This document shows, in pieces, positions 10,819 to 20,037 of a stretch of 60,000 nt of DNA. The notes beneath the pieces were generated by a model, which saw only the letters and a list, made by a program, of their open reading frames with translations, was not told where the DNA came from and did no database searches. A program made the translations under genes and the position numbers. Location of the stretch: the NCBI GenBank assembly GCA_963575745.1, contig CAUYUJ010014349.1, forward strand, positions 610,881 to 670,880, written 5' to 3'. Within the stretch, counting starts at the first letter, position 1; every line of letters starts with the position of its first letter. The DNA comes from Prorocentrum cordatum. Its lineage: Eukaryota; Sar; Dinophyceae; Prorocentrales; Prorocentraceae.

Positions 10819-11282
10819 GTCCGCCAAGGTCGCCTTCATGCCTGGTCGGGTCGCACGTGTATTTCAGACGCGCACGCGTCCTACCAGGAGAGTCACCTGC
10901 ACCGCCCGTGCACGGGCCCGTCGGAGGCACATCCCCGCGAGGACCTCACACCGGAGGATCCAGGCCGTGGAGGGGAAGCTCAGGAGCTTGAACCATCCCA
11001 TGAAAAGGATTCCCGAGCAACAAATGGCGACTGAACGTGGTGCTGATGATGGTGATACCTTGGTTACTGCGAACAACGAGGACGGAATCGTTGATCCCCC
11101 TGCCGCTCCGAGCGACCCACCCGAGCCCGAAGGCCAAGGCGATTTGCTTGCTCATGGCCCTCAGAGGACCACTTCGGGGCGTTCTAGGCCGGCCCCATCG
11201 CTGGCGGCACCTTCCTTGCCGAGAACGCTACGGACGACATCTACCGCGCGTGGATCGGCTGCGCGTGGCTGACGGGGGGGTC

Positions 11283-12042
11283 TCAGAGCGAGGAGCTGAT
11301 CTTCGCGAGGCTCGGCGGGGCGGACAGGGCCCTGTTCGGCGCGAGCATGGCCAACGAGTGGGACAGTTGGAAGAGTTGCAGGGCGGTCGCCGTGGTCTCG
11401 AGCGACAACGCGAAGGAGCTTCCCAAGAATATCAAGCCCATCCCATCGAAGGAGCTTCTCTCGAAGGTCAAGCCCATCCCCATCGAGGCGGGTACAACAA
11501 GAACGCGTTCGACCCGAAGATTGGGATGGCGGCGACGTCGAGACTGGTGGCAGTCGCTTGCTACGAGTCGGTGCGCGCGCGAACGAACTCCCCGACTTCT
11601 TCGCTCCTGGCCCCCCCCCCCCACCTGATCTGCAGCGCGGTGGCGCGGAAGCACTGGGCCCTGTCCAAGCTTGATGCGACGAGTGCCTACCGTCAAGGTA
11701 CGACGTCGACCGGATGCTGGCGCTACGTCCACCTTCCCCAGTGCCACCTGGCGAACCGGGAGGATCGATGTTTACCTGCCACGGCGGGATCCACGGCGCC
11801 GAGGGCGCTGGGAGGAAGTGGTGGAGTAAGCTACGCGGGAATCAACGCGGCAACTCGCTGCAACAGAGCCGCTTGGAGCGCGCCTTCTTTCTGCCACTCG
11901 AGAGCGGCAAGCTGGTCGGCCTTGCCGGCACTTCTGTAGACGACCTCTTCGCGACCGGACATCCGCAGAGCAAGCTGATCAAGGGCGCGACCGACGAGCT
12001 TAGGCAGGTTGTTGCTGACGGAGGAGAAGCCACCATTCATGC
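11283..12042 (+). pseudogene. copia reverse transcriptase remnant
   Basis: The N-terminal RT part is WALSKLDATSAYRQG (about 11658-11702), equivalent to the copia motif A (LDVxxAFLxG). Downstream in frame 2, WWSKLRGNQRGNSLQQSRLE and FFLPLESGKLVGL lead to motif C as TSVDDLF (Asp codons 11939 and 11942), where intact elements have YVDD. The section between is shortened and frame-shifted (11700-11800). The position between integrase and RNase H supports the call. Confidence 0.7.
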
Positions 12043-12142
12043 TCTGCGGGAAGGACGTGGACCAGGCTTCGGCCTTCTTGACGCGGACGCCATGGAGGGT
12101 ATCGAGCTACTGCCAGCCCGCCCGAAGCAGGTAAAGGCTTCG

Positions 12143-12963
12143 GCTGCGGGCGAGGAGATGAGCTACGCCGAGTCGGTGATTGGTTCGCTCGGCTGGCCGT
12201 CTCGGCAGCTGCGGATGGACGTCTCCTTCGGCTACAGCTGGCTGGCGCAGTGCAGGGGCCAGTTCACGGTTCAGCACCTGGTGGAGATGAACGAGCTCGC
12301 GAAGCATTGCAAAGAGACGCGCGATACATACATACTCTTCCGGAGTGACGTGCTACATGGCGATGGAGATATCCGCGGAGTCGTCTCGCGGACAGCAGCC
12401 CCAACAACGTGGGCGACATTGCCTTCGGCGAGCTCGGCGAGAAGGTGAGATCACAGCTCGTTGTCGTGCGTTTGCTGACGGGCGACGGCCTGTGCGGCGA
12501 CAAGAACTTCCCGGCGCGCATCCTCGACTGGGGCAGTTTCAGGAGGGCGTGCTGTGCGCCCATGGGGGCCGAAGCCCACGGACTCACGGCAGGGGCTGAG
12601 GCGCCGGGCTGGATCTGGGCACTGCACTACGAGATGAGCGCTCCAAACCAGCCACTGGGCGACCTCGTCGAGGACGTGGCGACCTTGATATCGGCGAAGT
12701 GGTGCGACGATGCCAATTGTCTGGTTACTCATCTCCTAGCAGATCCAGGGCAAGTTGCAGATCGCCGAGTTCGGGTGGTCATCGCGGCGCTGCGCGAGCT
12801 ACTGCCCCAAGGTGGAGTTGACCTGGGGTGGTGCGACACATCGGCGCAGCTGGCCGGCGCGCTGACTGAGCTGGACGCCTAGAGAGGCTACTTGACGGAC
12901 GTGATGCAGAATGGGTTCGCGAGAGTGGAGCTCAGCGCCCAGGCCGCGTTGACCAAGAAGGCG
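12143..12963 (+). pseudogene. copia RNase H and pol C-terminus
   Basis: Frame 2 has SVIGSLGWPSRQLRMDVSF (connection domain) up to about 12400. Then frame 1 has ARILDWGSFRRACC, DDANCLVTHLL and VRVVIAALRELLPQGG followed by WCDTSAQLAGALTELDA, matching the copia RNase H end (the WxDTxxMxADALTK motif). A TAG at 12880 is followed in frame by RGYLTDVMQNGF and a basic tail, so the original protein was longer. The frame changes between 12400 and 12450. Confidence 0.7.
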
Positions 12964-13227
12964 ATCAGAGACGCGCGGCCGAGAAGCGCAGGAAGGAAGA
13001 GAAGGGCGACCTGGAGGACGACGACGCGGCGATCAAGGTGGATTCCAGGAGCGACGACGAGGACAGAGCTCTCGCGACCTTCGAGCGCAAGAGCTACCAG
13101 GCAGGTAGCCGACGGAGCCGCCGGATGGGCGGACCGGTGAGTGTGATTGCAGGCAGCAGCCATCCATGTTTCACTGGCCGTGCGGCCAGCTAATGTAGCC
13201 AGACGGTCGAGGACGGGTCTTGGAATT

Positions 13228-13413
13228 CACTACGATCGTCCTAATGTAGATCGGCCCCGAGGGCCTAGTAATGTGTGTCGGGCCTGAGGAGGCCCCGATA
13301 GCCAGTTGCCGCCGCTGACGCGCCTCGTTCCATAACCGCTCTGGTTCCGAAGAGCTCTTGGGCGCACGGGTTCACGCCTGAAACATATTCGACGGCAGCG
13401 GCCGTCACTTGAG
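13228..13413 (+). repeat. 3' LTR of the copia element
   Basis: Collinear with 5916-6119 by the shared blocks listed for the 5' LTR. It differs by scattered substitutions and one larger difference near its start. It ends at 13413 with GTCACTTGA, against GTCATTTGA in the 5' copy. Confidence 0.75.
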
Positions 13414-14179
13414 GAGAGCAGTATTCATGCTGTGCATTTGTGCAGGAGGAGGAAGAACAGGAAAGAGGGTACATAGAGCAGGAGAAACAAGTGGAACATG
13501 ACAGGTGGGAGCGTCGTGAGAGGCACGACGAGGGGGATAGGAATGGGGAGCCTGAGGAGGGATACTAAAGGAAAGGGGGAGGGGTGATAACTAGAGTCGA
13601 CGGGGACGTGGTCAGATGCGTAATGGCCTTGGGCCGAATCCAGCCTTGGTGGCGAAGCCCGTCCTTCCCAGAGAGCCCGAAAGGATAATTCAAACTATCT
13701 ACGCGTCGATCCTTCCTTTTCCACCCTCCGTTCCGTACCTGTTCTTCTCCAGTCTCTTCATCCTTGCCATTACTTACCCCTCCTCGCACTCCACGTCCCT
13801 TCCCCCAGCGCGTTCCGATCTGAGGTTTGAAGAGCACCCAACCTTATCGACGAGAGGGCTTCCCGAAAGCCTGGGAAGAGGAGGAGGAGGCGGAGGAAAA
13901 GGACGTGGAACCCTTTCTGTAACATGGCCCCGCGGAATTCTCAAACCATCCCGAGGGCAGATGTGTCATCATAGGCCGTTTTGTGATGGACCCAGGGTCC
14001 AAGGTGACGGACTTGGAAATTCGACAGTTCTCCGATGGCAAATTATTTTTCAAATGAACACGCCATGGGGGCAGGCACCGCTGTCCCACTTTCTTTCGGC
14101 CTGGTCGCATCTCCCAGGGAAAACGCTGACGAATGCCCATCGCTTCGCTCATTCTACCAGCCCACCCAGCGCGGCAGGG
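13414..14179. other. Unassigned region after the copia element
   Basis: Moderate GC, with a GGA-like patch at 13875-13900. Both strands have open frames of 90-190 codons, but I recognise no family and see no coding-like motif. The frames look fortuitous. Confidence 0.35.
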
Positions 14180-14620
14180 TGGTAGAGACGAGGCGTATTT
14201 TTGGAGGCTTCTTCGAGTCTGTCGGAGGCCTCTTGGAGGCATGTTTGGAGATTCTTGGAACCTCATGGGGCCTGTTTGGAGTGTTTTTGGGGCCGTCTTG
14301 ACGCCTCTCAGGAGGTATCTTTTTGGACAGGGAGCCTCCGTTGGGCTCTTCGAGACCTCTTGGGGGTCCCTTGGGGACCTTTTGGAGCCCTCTTGAGCCT
14401 TCTTCTGGGGCCTCCTGTGCCCTCTTGGGCAGTCCGGGGTTCCTCTTAGAAGCCTCTTGGAGGCCCCTTGTGCCGTCTTGGGCGCTCGGAAGTGCGAAAA
14501 GACGAGGATGCTGCAACCCTCCAGAAACCTGATGGTTGTATCTTGAAGCCTTCCTGGGGCCGTCTTGAGCCGTCTTCGAGCGCTTGTAGCCCGAGGTCGC
14601 GGAGCCTGCCACCCATGTGG
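14180..14620. repeat. Degenerate CTTGGGG/CCTCTTGG repeat block 1
   Basis: Loose repeats of CTTGGAGGC, CTCTTGGGG and TTTGGAG words with a spacing of about 9-18 bp. They are read as Leu-Leu-Gly/Trp-Gly-rich frames on + and Pro/Lys/Arg-rich frames on -. The same repeat style recurs at 40010-40570 and 41080-41560, suggesting a dispersed minisatellite family. Confidence 0.6.
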
Positions 14621-14659
14621 GGCCAGCTTGGAGCGCTCCGGGACGGCGCCCAAGATGAC

Positions 14660-15015
14660 AACAACCTCAGAATTGAATCGCACGTATCGTTTGAGCAGGG
14701 GCAGCCCCGCGCGCGGGAATTAGGAATACATTGTGGAATTATTACTCGAGATTATAGGACATCTCTGGCCCGCTGGGCCAGCGGAGTTTTTACATAGTCG
14801 TCTCGTCATTTTCTTATGACGATAATGTCTGGGTCCTTCCCGCAGGTCCCCAAGATCTTGCGTTAATATCGGGAATATATGTTCTTACATATGTAAGATC
14901 GGTTCATACTGTTCTTAAAAACACATAACACTTATATGAGGATGATGGCAAACCTTCAAAAACCTATGCAAAGTGATCTGGTCATACGTCGCCATCATGA
15001 TCGTCGTCATGTCGA
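14660..15015. other. AT-richer spacer
   Basis: Less GC-rich than its surroundings, with ATATGTTCTTACATATGTAA near 14877. No gene seen. Confidence 0.4.
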
Positions 15016-15018
15016 CGT

Positions 15019-15051
15019 CACGTCGTCGTCGTCGTCGTCGTCGTCGTCGTG

Positions 15052-15091
<40 letters not shown>

Positions 15092-15336
15092 TCATCTGCC
15101 GTTCGGCGTCGCGGAGGGCCGCGGCGCGCGCGTCGCCGCCGCGGCCCAAGCCATTTAAGGCTTTGGCATCAGGGCCAATTTTTGGGGGGGCTCGCGACGC
15201 ATGTCGCAGGTGGCCCCCTCCAACTCCGTCCCTCCCTCGCCGTCGTCGTCGTCGCCGTCGCTCTCGCCGTCGTCGTCGACGTCGTCGTCGTCGTCGCTGT
15301 CGATGTCGTTGTCCTCCTCGAGTGGCCGCCGCTGCC

Positions 15337-15371
<35 letters not shown>

Positions 15372-15584
15372 TGTCGTCGTCGTCGTCGTCGTCTTCGACG
15401 CCCGTCATTCGTCGTCGTCGTCATCGTCGTCGTCGTCGTCATCGTCGTCGTCGACGTTCGTCATTCGTCGTCGTCGTCGTCTTCGTCGTCGTCGTCGTGA
15501 TCGTCGTGATCGTCGTCGTCGTCGTCGTCGTCGTCGGCGGCGTGGTCGTCATCGTGGTCGTCGACTCGTCGTCGGCTCGTCGTC

Positions 15585-15625
<41 letters not shown>

Positions 15626-15650
15626 TCGTCATTCTTCGTCGTCGCGTTCG
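15019..15650 (+). repeat. Long TCG/CGT trinucleotide array
   Basis: About 630 bp of imperfect (TCG)n, broken by a unique segment at about 15095-15240. All six frames stay open and give poly-Ser, poly-Val, poly-Arg or poly-Thr/Asp reads, which are artefacts. A second array of the same sequence and strand lies at 31765-32060. Confidence 0.95.
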
Positions 15651-16564
15651 CGGCCTCGGGGCGCGCGCGCCCTTCCCCAGGTGGAGGGGAACGGCGTTGC
15701 GCCCGTGGCGGCCGAGGAGACGCGGCCGGCGGGAGGGGAGGAGGAAGGAGGGAGGGAGGAGGGAGGGAGGGAGGGAGGGAGGAGGGAGGAGGGAGAGGCG
15801 GAGAGGGAGAGGGGAGAGGGGAGGGCGGAGGGAGGGGGGTCGGATTCGGAGCGGGCCCCCCCGAGGAGGGCAGCATCTTAAAGTTGATCAACGCTCTCGA
15901 CTCCATCGGCGAGGCGGTCGAGGACACCGTCTCTCTCCTCCACCTCCCTTCACTCTTCCCGTTGCCTCGTTGCAAACTTTTGCTTTTCCCGCTTAATCGC
16001 CCTAGCTCTCCGCTCCACCTCCTCGCACCTTCCCTTCCTTTTCGTCATCCTGATTATCGTCTTCCTCATCCTGCACCCTGATCCTTATCCCTCTCCCCCG
16101 TGTCCTCCCCCGAGCCCCCTTCCTAAAACCCTGCCGCCGTGCCCTGCCCCATCGCCCCCCAGATCAAGCCGAAAATCATCAGCAACCAATATCCGATCAA
16201 CTTGCCGAGGCACAGGTCGCCCGAATATTACAAGATGAGAGTTTCGATCGTGAAGGCCCAGCGACAGTTTGTGAAGGAGTACAAATCAGCTCTCGAACGT
16301 AAACGACAGGTGTCCTCCTTCTCATCGTGATCCTCTTCGTCGTCGTCGTCGTCGTCGTCGCTTCCTCCGTTCACGCCTCATCGTTTAAGTCGGAGAAGGA
16401 GGTCGAGGATATCCGCCGACAGTGGCGTGGTGCAGCAGGGGGGGCACAAGATGATCAGTCTTGGGGCGTGTGGTTGAAGGCCCCTTTCCGATTCCTCCTC
16501 CACCTCCGTCATCAGCCCGCCCTCCGCCCCCCCTAGCGCTCAGGACAGCAACGTCGGCGAGAGC
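15651..16564. other. Spacer with GGGA-rich block upstream of the EGQ-repeat gene
   Basis: A purine-rich block (GGGAGGGAGG-type) lies at 15735-15840, then a C/T-rich stretch at 15930-16130, and a small TCG run at 16337-16362. It could hold the 5' UTR or an upstream exon of the gene starting at 16565. No promoter motif was recognised. Confidence 0.35.
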
Positions 16565-19310
16565 ATGGCCATCCAGGACAGCGCCGAGGGCCAGGTGAGC
16601 AGCGTCGTCGGCCAGGGCGGCGCCGAGGGCCAGGTGGGTAGCATTATCGGCCAGGGCAGCGCCGCAGAGGGCCAGATGAGCACCGCAGAGGGCCAGGTCA
16701 GCACCGCAGAGGGCCAGGTCAGCACCGCAGAGGGCCAGGCCGGCATCGAGGGCCAGGTGAGCACCGCAGAAGGCCAGATGAGCACCGCAGAGGGCCAGAT
16801 GAGCACCGCAGAGGGCCAGGCTGGCAGCGCCGCAGAGGGCCAGGCTGGCAGCGCCGCAGAGGGCCAGGGCAGCCCCGAGGGAGGGGCCAGGCTGGCAGCG
16901 CCGAGCACCCTCGACGCGCCCAGCGGCTCAGATCCTACGATAGGCCAGTGGGACACGAGTGACCGCTCCACCGAAGCCGACGACGGCAGCAGCGATGACG
17001 ACGAAGACACGTTGGCTGAGAAGCTCAGTAAGTACGCCACTTGGCCTAAGGAGATTGAATCAGCGATGACGGAGGTTGCAGACCTGACAGATGACGACAC
17101 GCAGATGGAGATTGCCTTAGCGCTGTCGCGCGCGTCTTTCTCGGCCCAGCAGGCGGTCGTGATCGATGTCGAGTTGCCGCTCGTCGACGAGTCCGCGAAA
17201 CCTCAGTCCTCAAGTTATAGGTCGCCCCTACTCGACTTGAGCTCTGTGGCGACGCCGTCCGATGCCTGCTGCGACCCGACGCTGACGGACAGGTGCCCAG
17301 GGGCATGCACGCAGGCAGAGCTGGAGGAGATGAAGGACAAGATGGAGGAGACGAGGAAGCGCAATTCTTTGAGTTCGGAGTGGGGGTCGGATGACGCGGA
17401 GCTGGGCCAGCGGCTGGAGAAGAGTCTGAAGCAGCCCCCGAACCCGCTGGAGCGCATTCCATTTGCGGGTGATCCTCCGCCTCCGATGACACCAACGACG
17501 TTCGACCCGTACCTCGACGACGAGATGGCCAGCGTCGCGCTGACGGATCCCTACGGCAGCGCTATGCAGGACTACCCCAGCGATTGCGACATTGAGGATG
17601 AGACTATGTACGGCGTCGTGGCTACTCCAACATTGGGACTGTTGGCGGCGGGGGTGGACGGCGCGTCACCAATCAGGATGCCGAGGAAGTCGGTGCCAGA
17701 CAAGCTGGATCTCATCGAGGCCCTCAACCTGGAGATGAACAGGTTGAGGGGGGATCTGAACCCCGACAACACCGACGAGTGCGAGTTCGCCATGACATCC
17801 TTTTTCCAGAGCGGCCTGATCGAGACCCTTCGCCAGAGTCGGAAGAAGGACGAAGCGACGGTTGAGCAGGAGCAGCAGGATGACAAGTCGCCACCTCCCG
17901 ACGTGGATCTCTGGACTGAGCTGAAGGCGCGCGGGTTCGTGTTCAGCGCCGACAAGTCGAAAGGCAACCCCATGGGAGGAATATGGGACCGAGCTTTGAA
18001 TTCCAACAAGAAGCTGAGGGGCGATTATATGGCCACGAAGGGTTACGTGAACAAGAAGTTGTTCCGAGCGGACTGGGCCAAAGGCGAATTTGAGAAGTGG
18101 GAGAAGAAATGCCAGTACACGAAGTCGGACAGCCATACCGTCAGCGACATCAAGGACGCAGAGTACATGACGATGGGGAGAGTGGCATGGAAATGCGGCG
18201 GCGGACGCTCAGGGATGAGGATGGCGCAGAACTATTGCCAGAAGTGCATCCTCATGGGTGGCATCTGGTGCAAGTGGTGCGAGATGTCGGAGACCCTCTT
18301 GTTCTTGTGGACGACGCAGAAGCTCCGCGATGCGTGGACCAGGTCGTGGACTTCTTTCGAGACGTGGTCGTCGACTTCGCCATCACCTCCGACGGTAGCG
18401 GCGCCGCCGATCATGGATGTCGACGCCGCCGCTGGCGCGGGGCCACCGCCGCAAGAGGTGCCGCAAGCGGCTCCACCTGCTCCAGCTACTCCTGTGGTCG
18501 CGAAGGCATCGAGCCCAGGACCTCCGAGTGTGCCAGGTACTCCAGAGGAAGCAGCTGGCTCAGGTTCGAAGGTGCCAACTGTTGCCATGCTCGAGACGCC
18601 CCAGCAGGTCAACAAAAACGAAGGCCTCGCGGAGTCTGCTGAGAAGAGGCCCGCCCCTGCAGCGGAGGGGGCGGCGCGCCGCAGTGCCAAGCGCAAGGCC
18701 GGCGCCGATGGCGGTGGCGACGGCAGCTCTGGCGCCGGTGCGGCTGGCAAGACCCCGAAGATCACCGTCGCCCCCTGGCTGGCGAACTTGAGGAAGCTGC
18801 GCTCGGGCTACGTGCAGGTCAGCGCGCAGGTGGGACACGGGAGGGGCGGGCTCCACCTCCAGCTTGTCATCCTACTCCTCGTCCTCCTACGCCTCCTCCT
18901 GCCTCCGCCTTGTCCCTCTAAACATCGTGCCCTTCATCCTCGCCTGCCTCCTCCATCTCCTCACCCTCCTCCCGCAGCCTCCGCCTCCTCCTGCTCCTCA
19001 TCGCCGTCTTCCTCCTCCTCCTCCTTCCCCTGCCCCTCCTCCCCCTCCATCCTCCTGGGTTTCGGGCTTCGCGCCGCCCGCCCCCGCCCCCTGGCCGGCA
19101 AGTGGGGGGGCGACGACCCTGGTGACCTTGATGGACAAGGACAAGACCTGGAAGTGGGCGAAGGGCAAGGAGGTCCGCGGCGACTTCGACGCCGCTCACG
19201 AGCGGGCAATGCAGGGGGAGGGTGATCAGTCGAACAATGGGGGCACGGGGGGTAACGTGGCTCTCGGAGGGCCAGATGCAATAACACACTTAAACATTCA
19301 GGCCGATTAA
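16565..19310 (+). CDS. Dinoflagellate repeat-family protein with EGQ repeats and a UIM-like motif; two exons
   Basis: The ATG at 16565 opens 755 or more codons. Residues about 9-100 are tandem STAEGQV-like heptads. An acidic stretch (DDGSSDDDEDT) follows. Near 17090-17140, TDDDTQMEIALALSRASF fits the ubiquitin-interacting motif pattern (acidic, hydrophobic-xx-Ala-xxx-Ser). About 17900-18340 holds a Trp/Cys-rich domain (LWTELKARGF, MGGIWDRAL, LFRADWAKGEFEKW, AQNYCQKCILMGGIW). I recall this domain from many uncharacterised dinoflagellate proteins. Then come an Ala/Pro-rich linker and a Lys/Arg patch (RRSAKRKAG, nuclear-signal-like). After a C/T-rich intron (donor 18818 or 18830, acceptor uncertain near 19100), a last exon adds MDKDKTWKWAKGKEV and ends with TAA at 19308. 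Function unknown. Confidence 0.6.
16591..16870 (+). repeat. In-frame minisatellite coding EGQ repeats
   Basis: Units of 21 bp (AGCACCGCAGAGGGCCAG plus a codon) and 24 bp code STAEGQV/M and GSAAEGQA. All units are multiples of three, so copy-number change keeps the frame. Confidence 0.9.
18830..19102 (+). other. C/T-rich intron of the EGQ-repeat gene
   Basis: An abrupt change to CTCCTCCTCC-type sequence separates coding-like exon sequence on both sides. GT occurs at 18818 and 18830, both leaving codon phase 0; AG at 19101-19102 does not restore phase exactly. The boundaries are therefore provisional. Confidence 0.45.
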
Positions 19311-19319
19311 TTAGGGGGC

Positions 19320-19570
19320 GCTCGAAGCTGGCTCGAAGATGCGCCCTGCATCCTAATCGGGCTGACTCCTCCAGACCCCCACCAGGGAGTGCCGTGGCGA
19401 GTAAGAGTGGGCATCGCGCGAGGTTGGCTCGGAGATGCGCCCCAGCCAATAATTATGAGAAGGTAGGCTTGGAGATGCGCCCCAGCTAGCACGCCCGGGA
19501 AGGGCGCGACGTTTGGCTCGGACATATAGGCGCCAGGCGGCGCGCGAGGTTGGCTCTCAGATGCGCCCTT
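19320..19570. repeat. Degenerate tandem repeat, GGCTCGGAGATGCGCCC unit
   Basis: The core GGTTGGCTCGGAGATGCGCC recurs with changes at about 19330, 19425, 19467, 19515 and 19548. Spacing is uneven (about 40-95 bp). It lies directly after the stop of the EGQ-repeat gene. Confidence 0.6.
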
Positions 19571-19576
19571 TCTTCG

Positions 19577-19745
19577 GAGTCCCATGGGTAATCCTCCTAC
19601 TCCTCCTTTGGGAGTCCCCTGGATGGTCGGAGCCCCGCGGGCATTCCTCCGACTCCTTTTCTTGGGAGCCCCATGGGTAGATTCTCCAACTCCTCTTTTT
19701 GGAGTCTTGAGGGTAATCCTCCAACTCCTCTTTTGGGAACCCCGC
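19577..19745. repeat. Degenerate tandem repeat, about 50-55 bp
   Basis: Three to four units of GGAGTCCCATGGGTAATCCT followed by CCAACTCCTCTTTTGG-like sequence. A different unit from the one just upstream. Confidence 0.6.
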
Positions 19746-20037
19746 CTGCTGGCCGGTCGGGCGGCGCCTCCCCCCCTCTCCCCCCCCCGTCGTCCAAATG
19801 GCCCTCCCGCGCCCGATCCTGCCACTTTAGCTTCCAAATTCCCTCCCCCTCCTGAGACAACTCCCTCCTCCTCTCCCTCGCATCGCCCCCTCCAGCGCCC
19901 GCCCTTCTGCGTCCGTGCCCCCCTTTGCTTGATCGCCCCTCTTGCGGGCTGGGCCCCCCCATCTCCATGCGCGACGGGGGCTCGCACCCCCGATTGCAGT
20001 CGCAGCTCGTTATGGCCCGAGCATTGCGGCGCGGACA

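Larger units (their letters stand above)
5916..13413 (+). mobile_element. Ty1/copia-type LTR retrotransposon, decayed
   Basis: Two related terminal repeats (5916-6119 and 13228-13413) bracket gag, zinc knuckle, aspartic protease, integrase, reverse transcriptase and RNase H remnants. Integrase before RT is the copia order. The coding frame changes many times and has TAG codons at 6588, 6897, 8698, 9126 and 12880. The LTRs differ by many substitutions and by indels near their 5' ends, so the insertion is old. No clear 5-bp target duplication was found, because the 5' LTR edge is fuzzy. Confidence 0.85.

Noticed and set aside
15018-15975. Long poly-Thr, poly-Ser, poly-Val and Asp-rich frames on both strands
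   Set aside because: All come from the TCG array.
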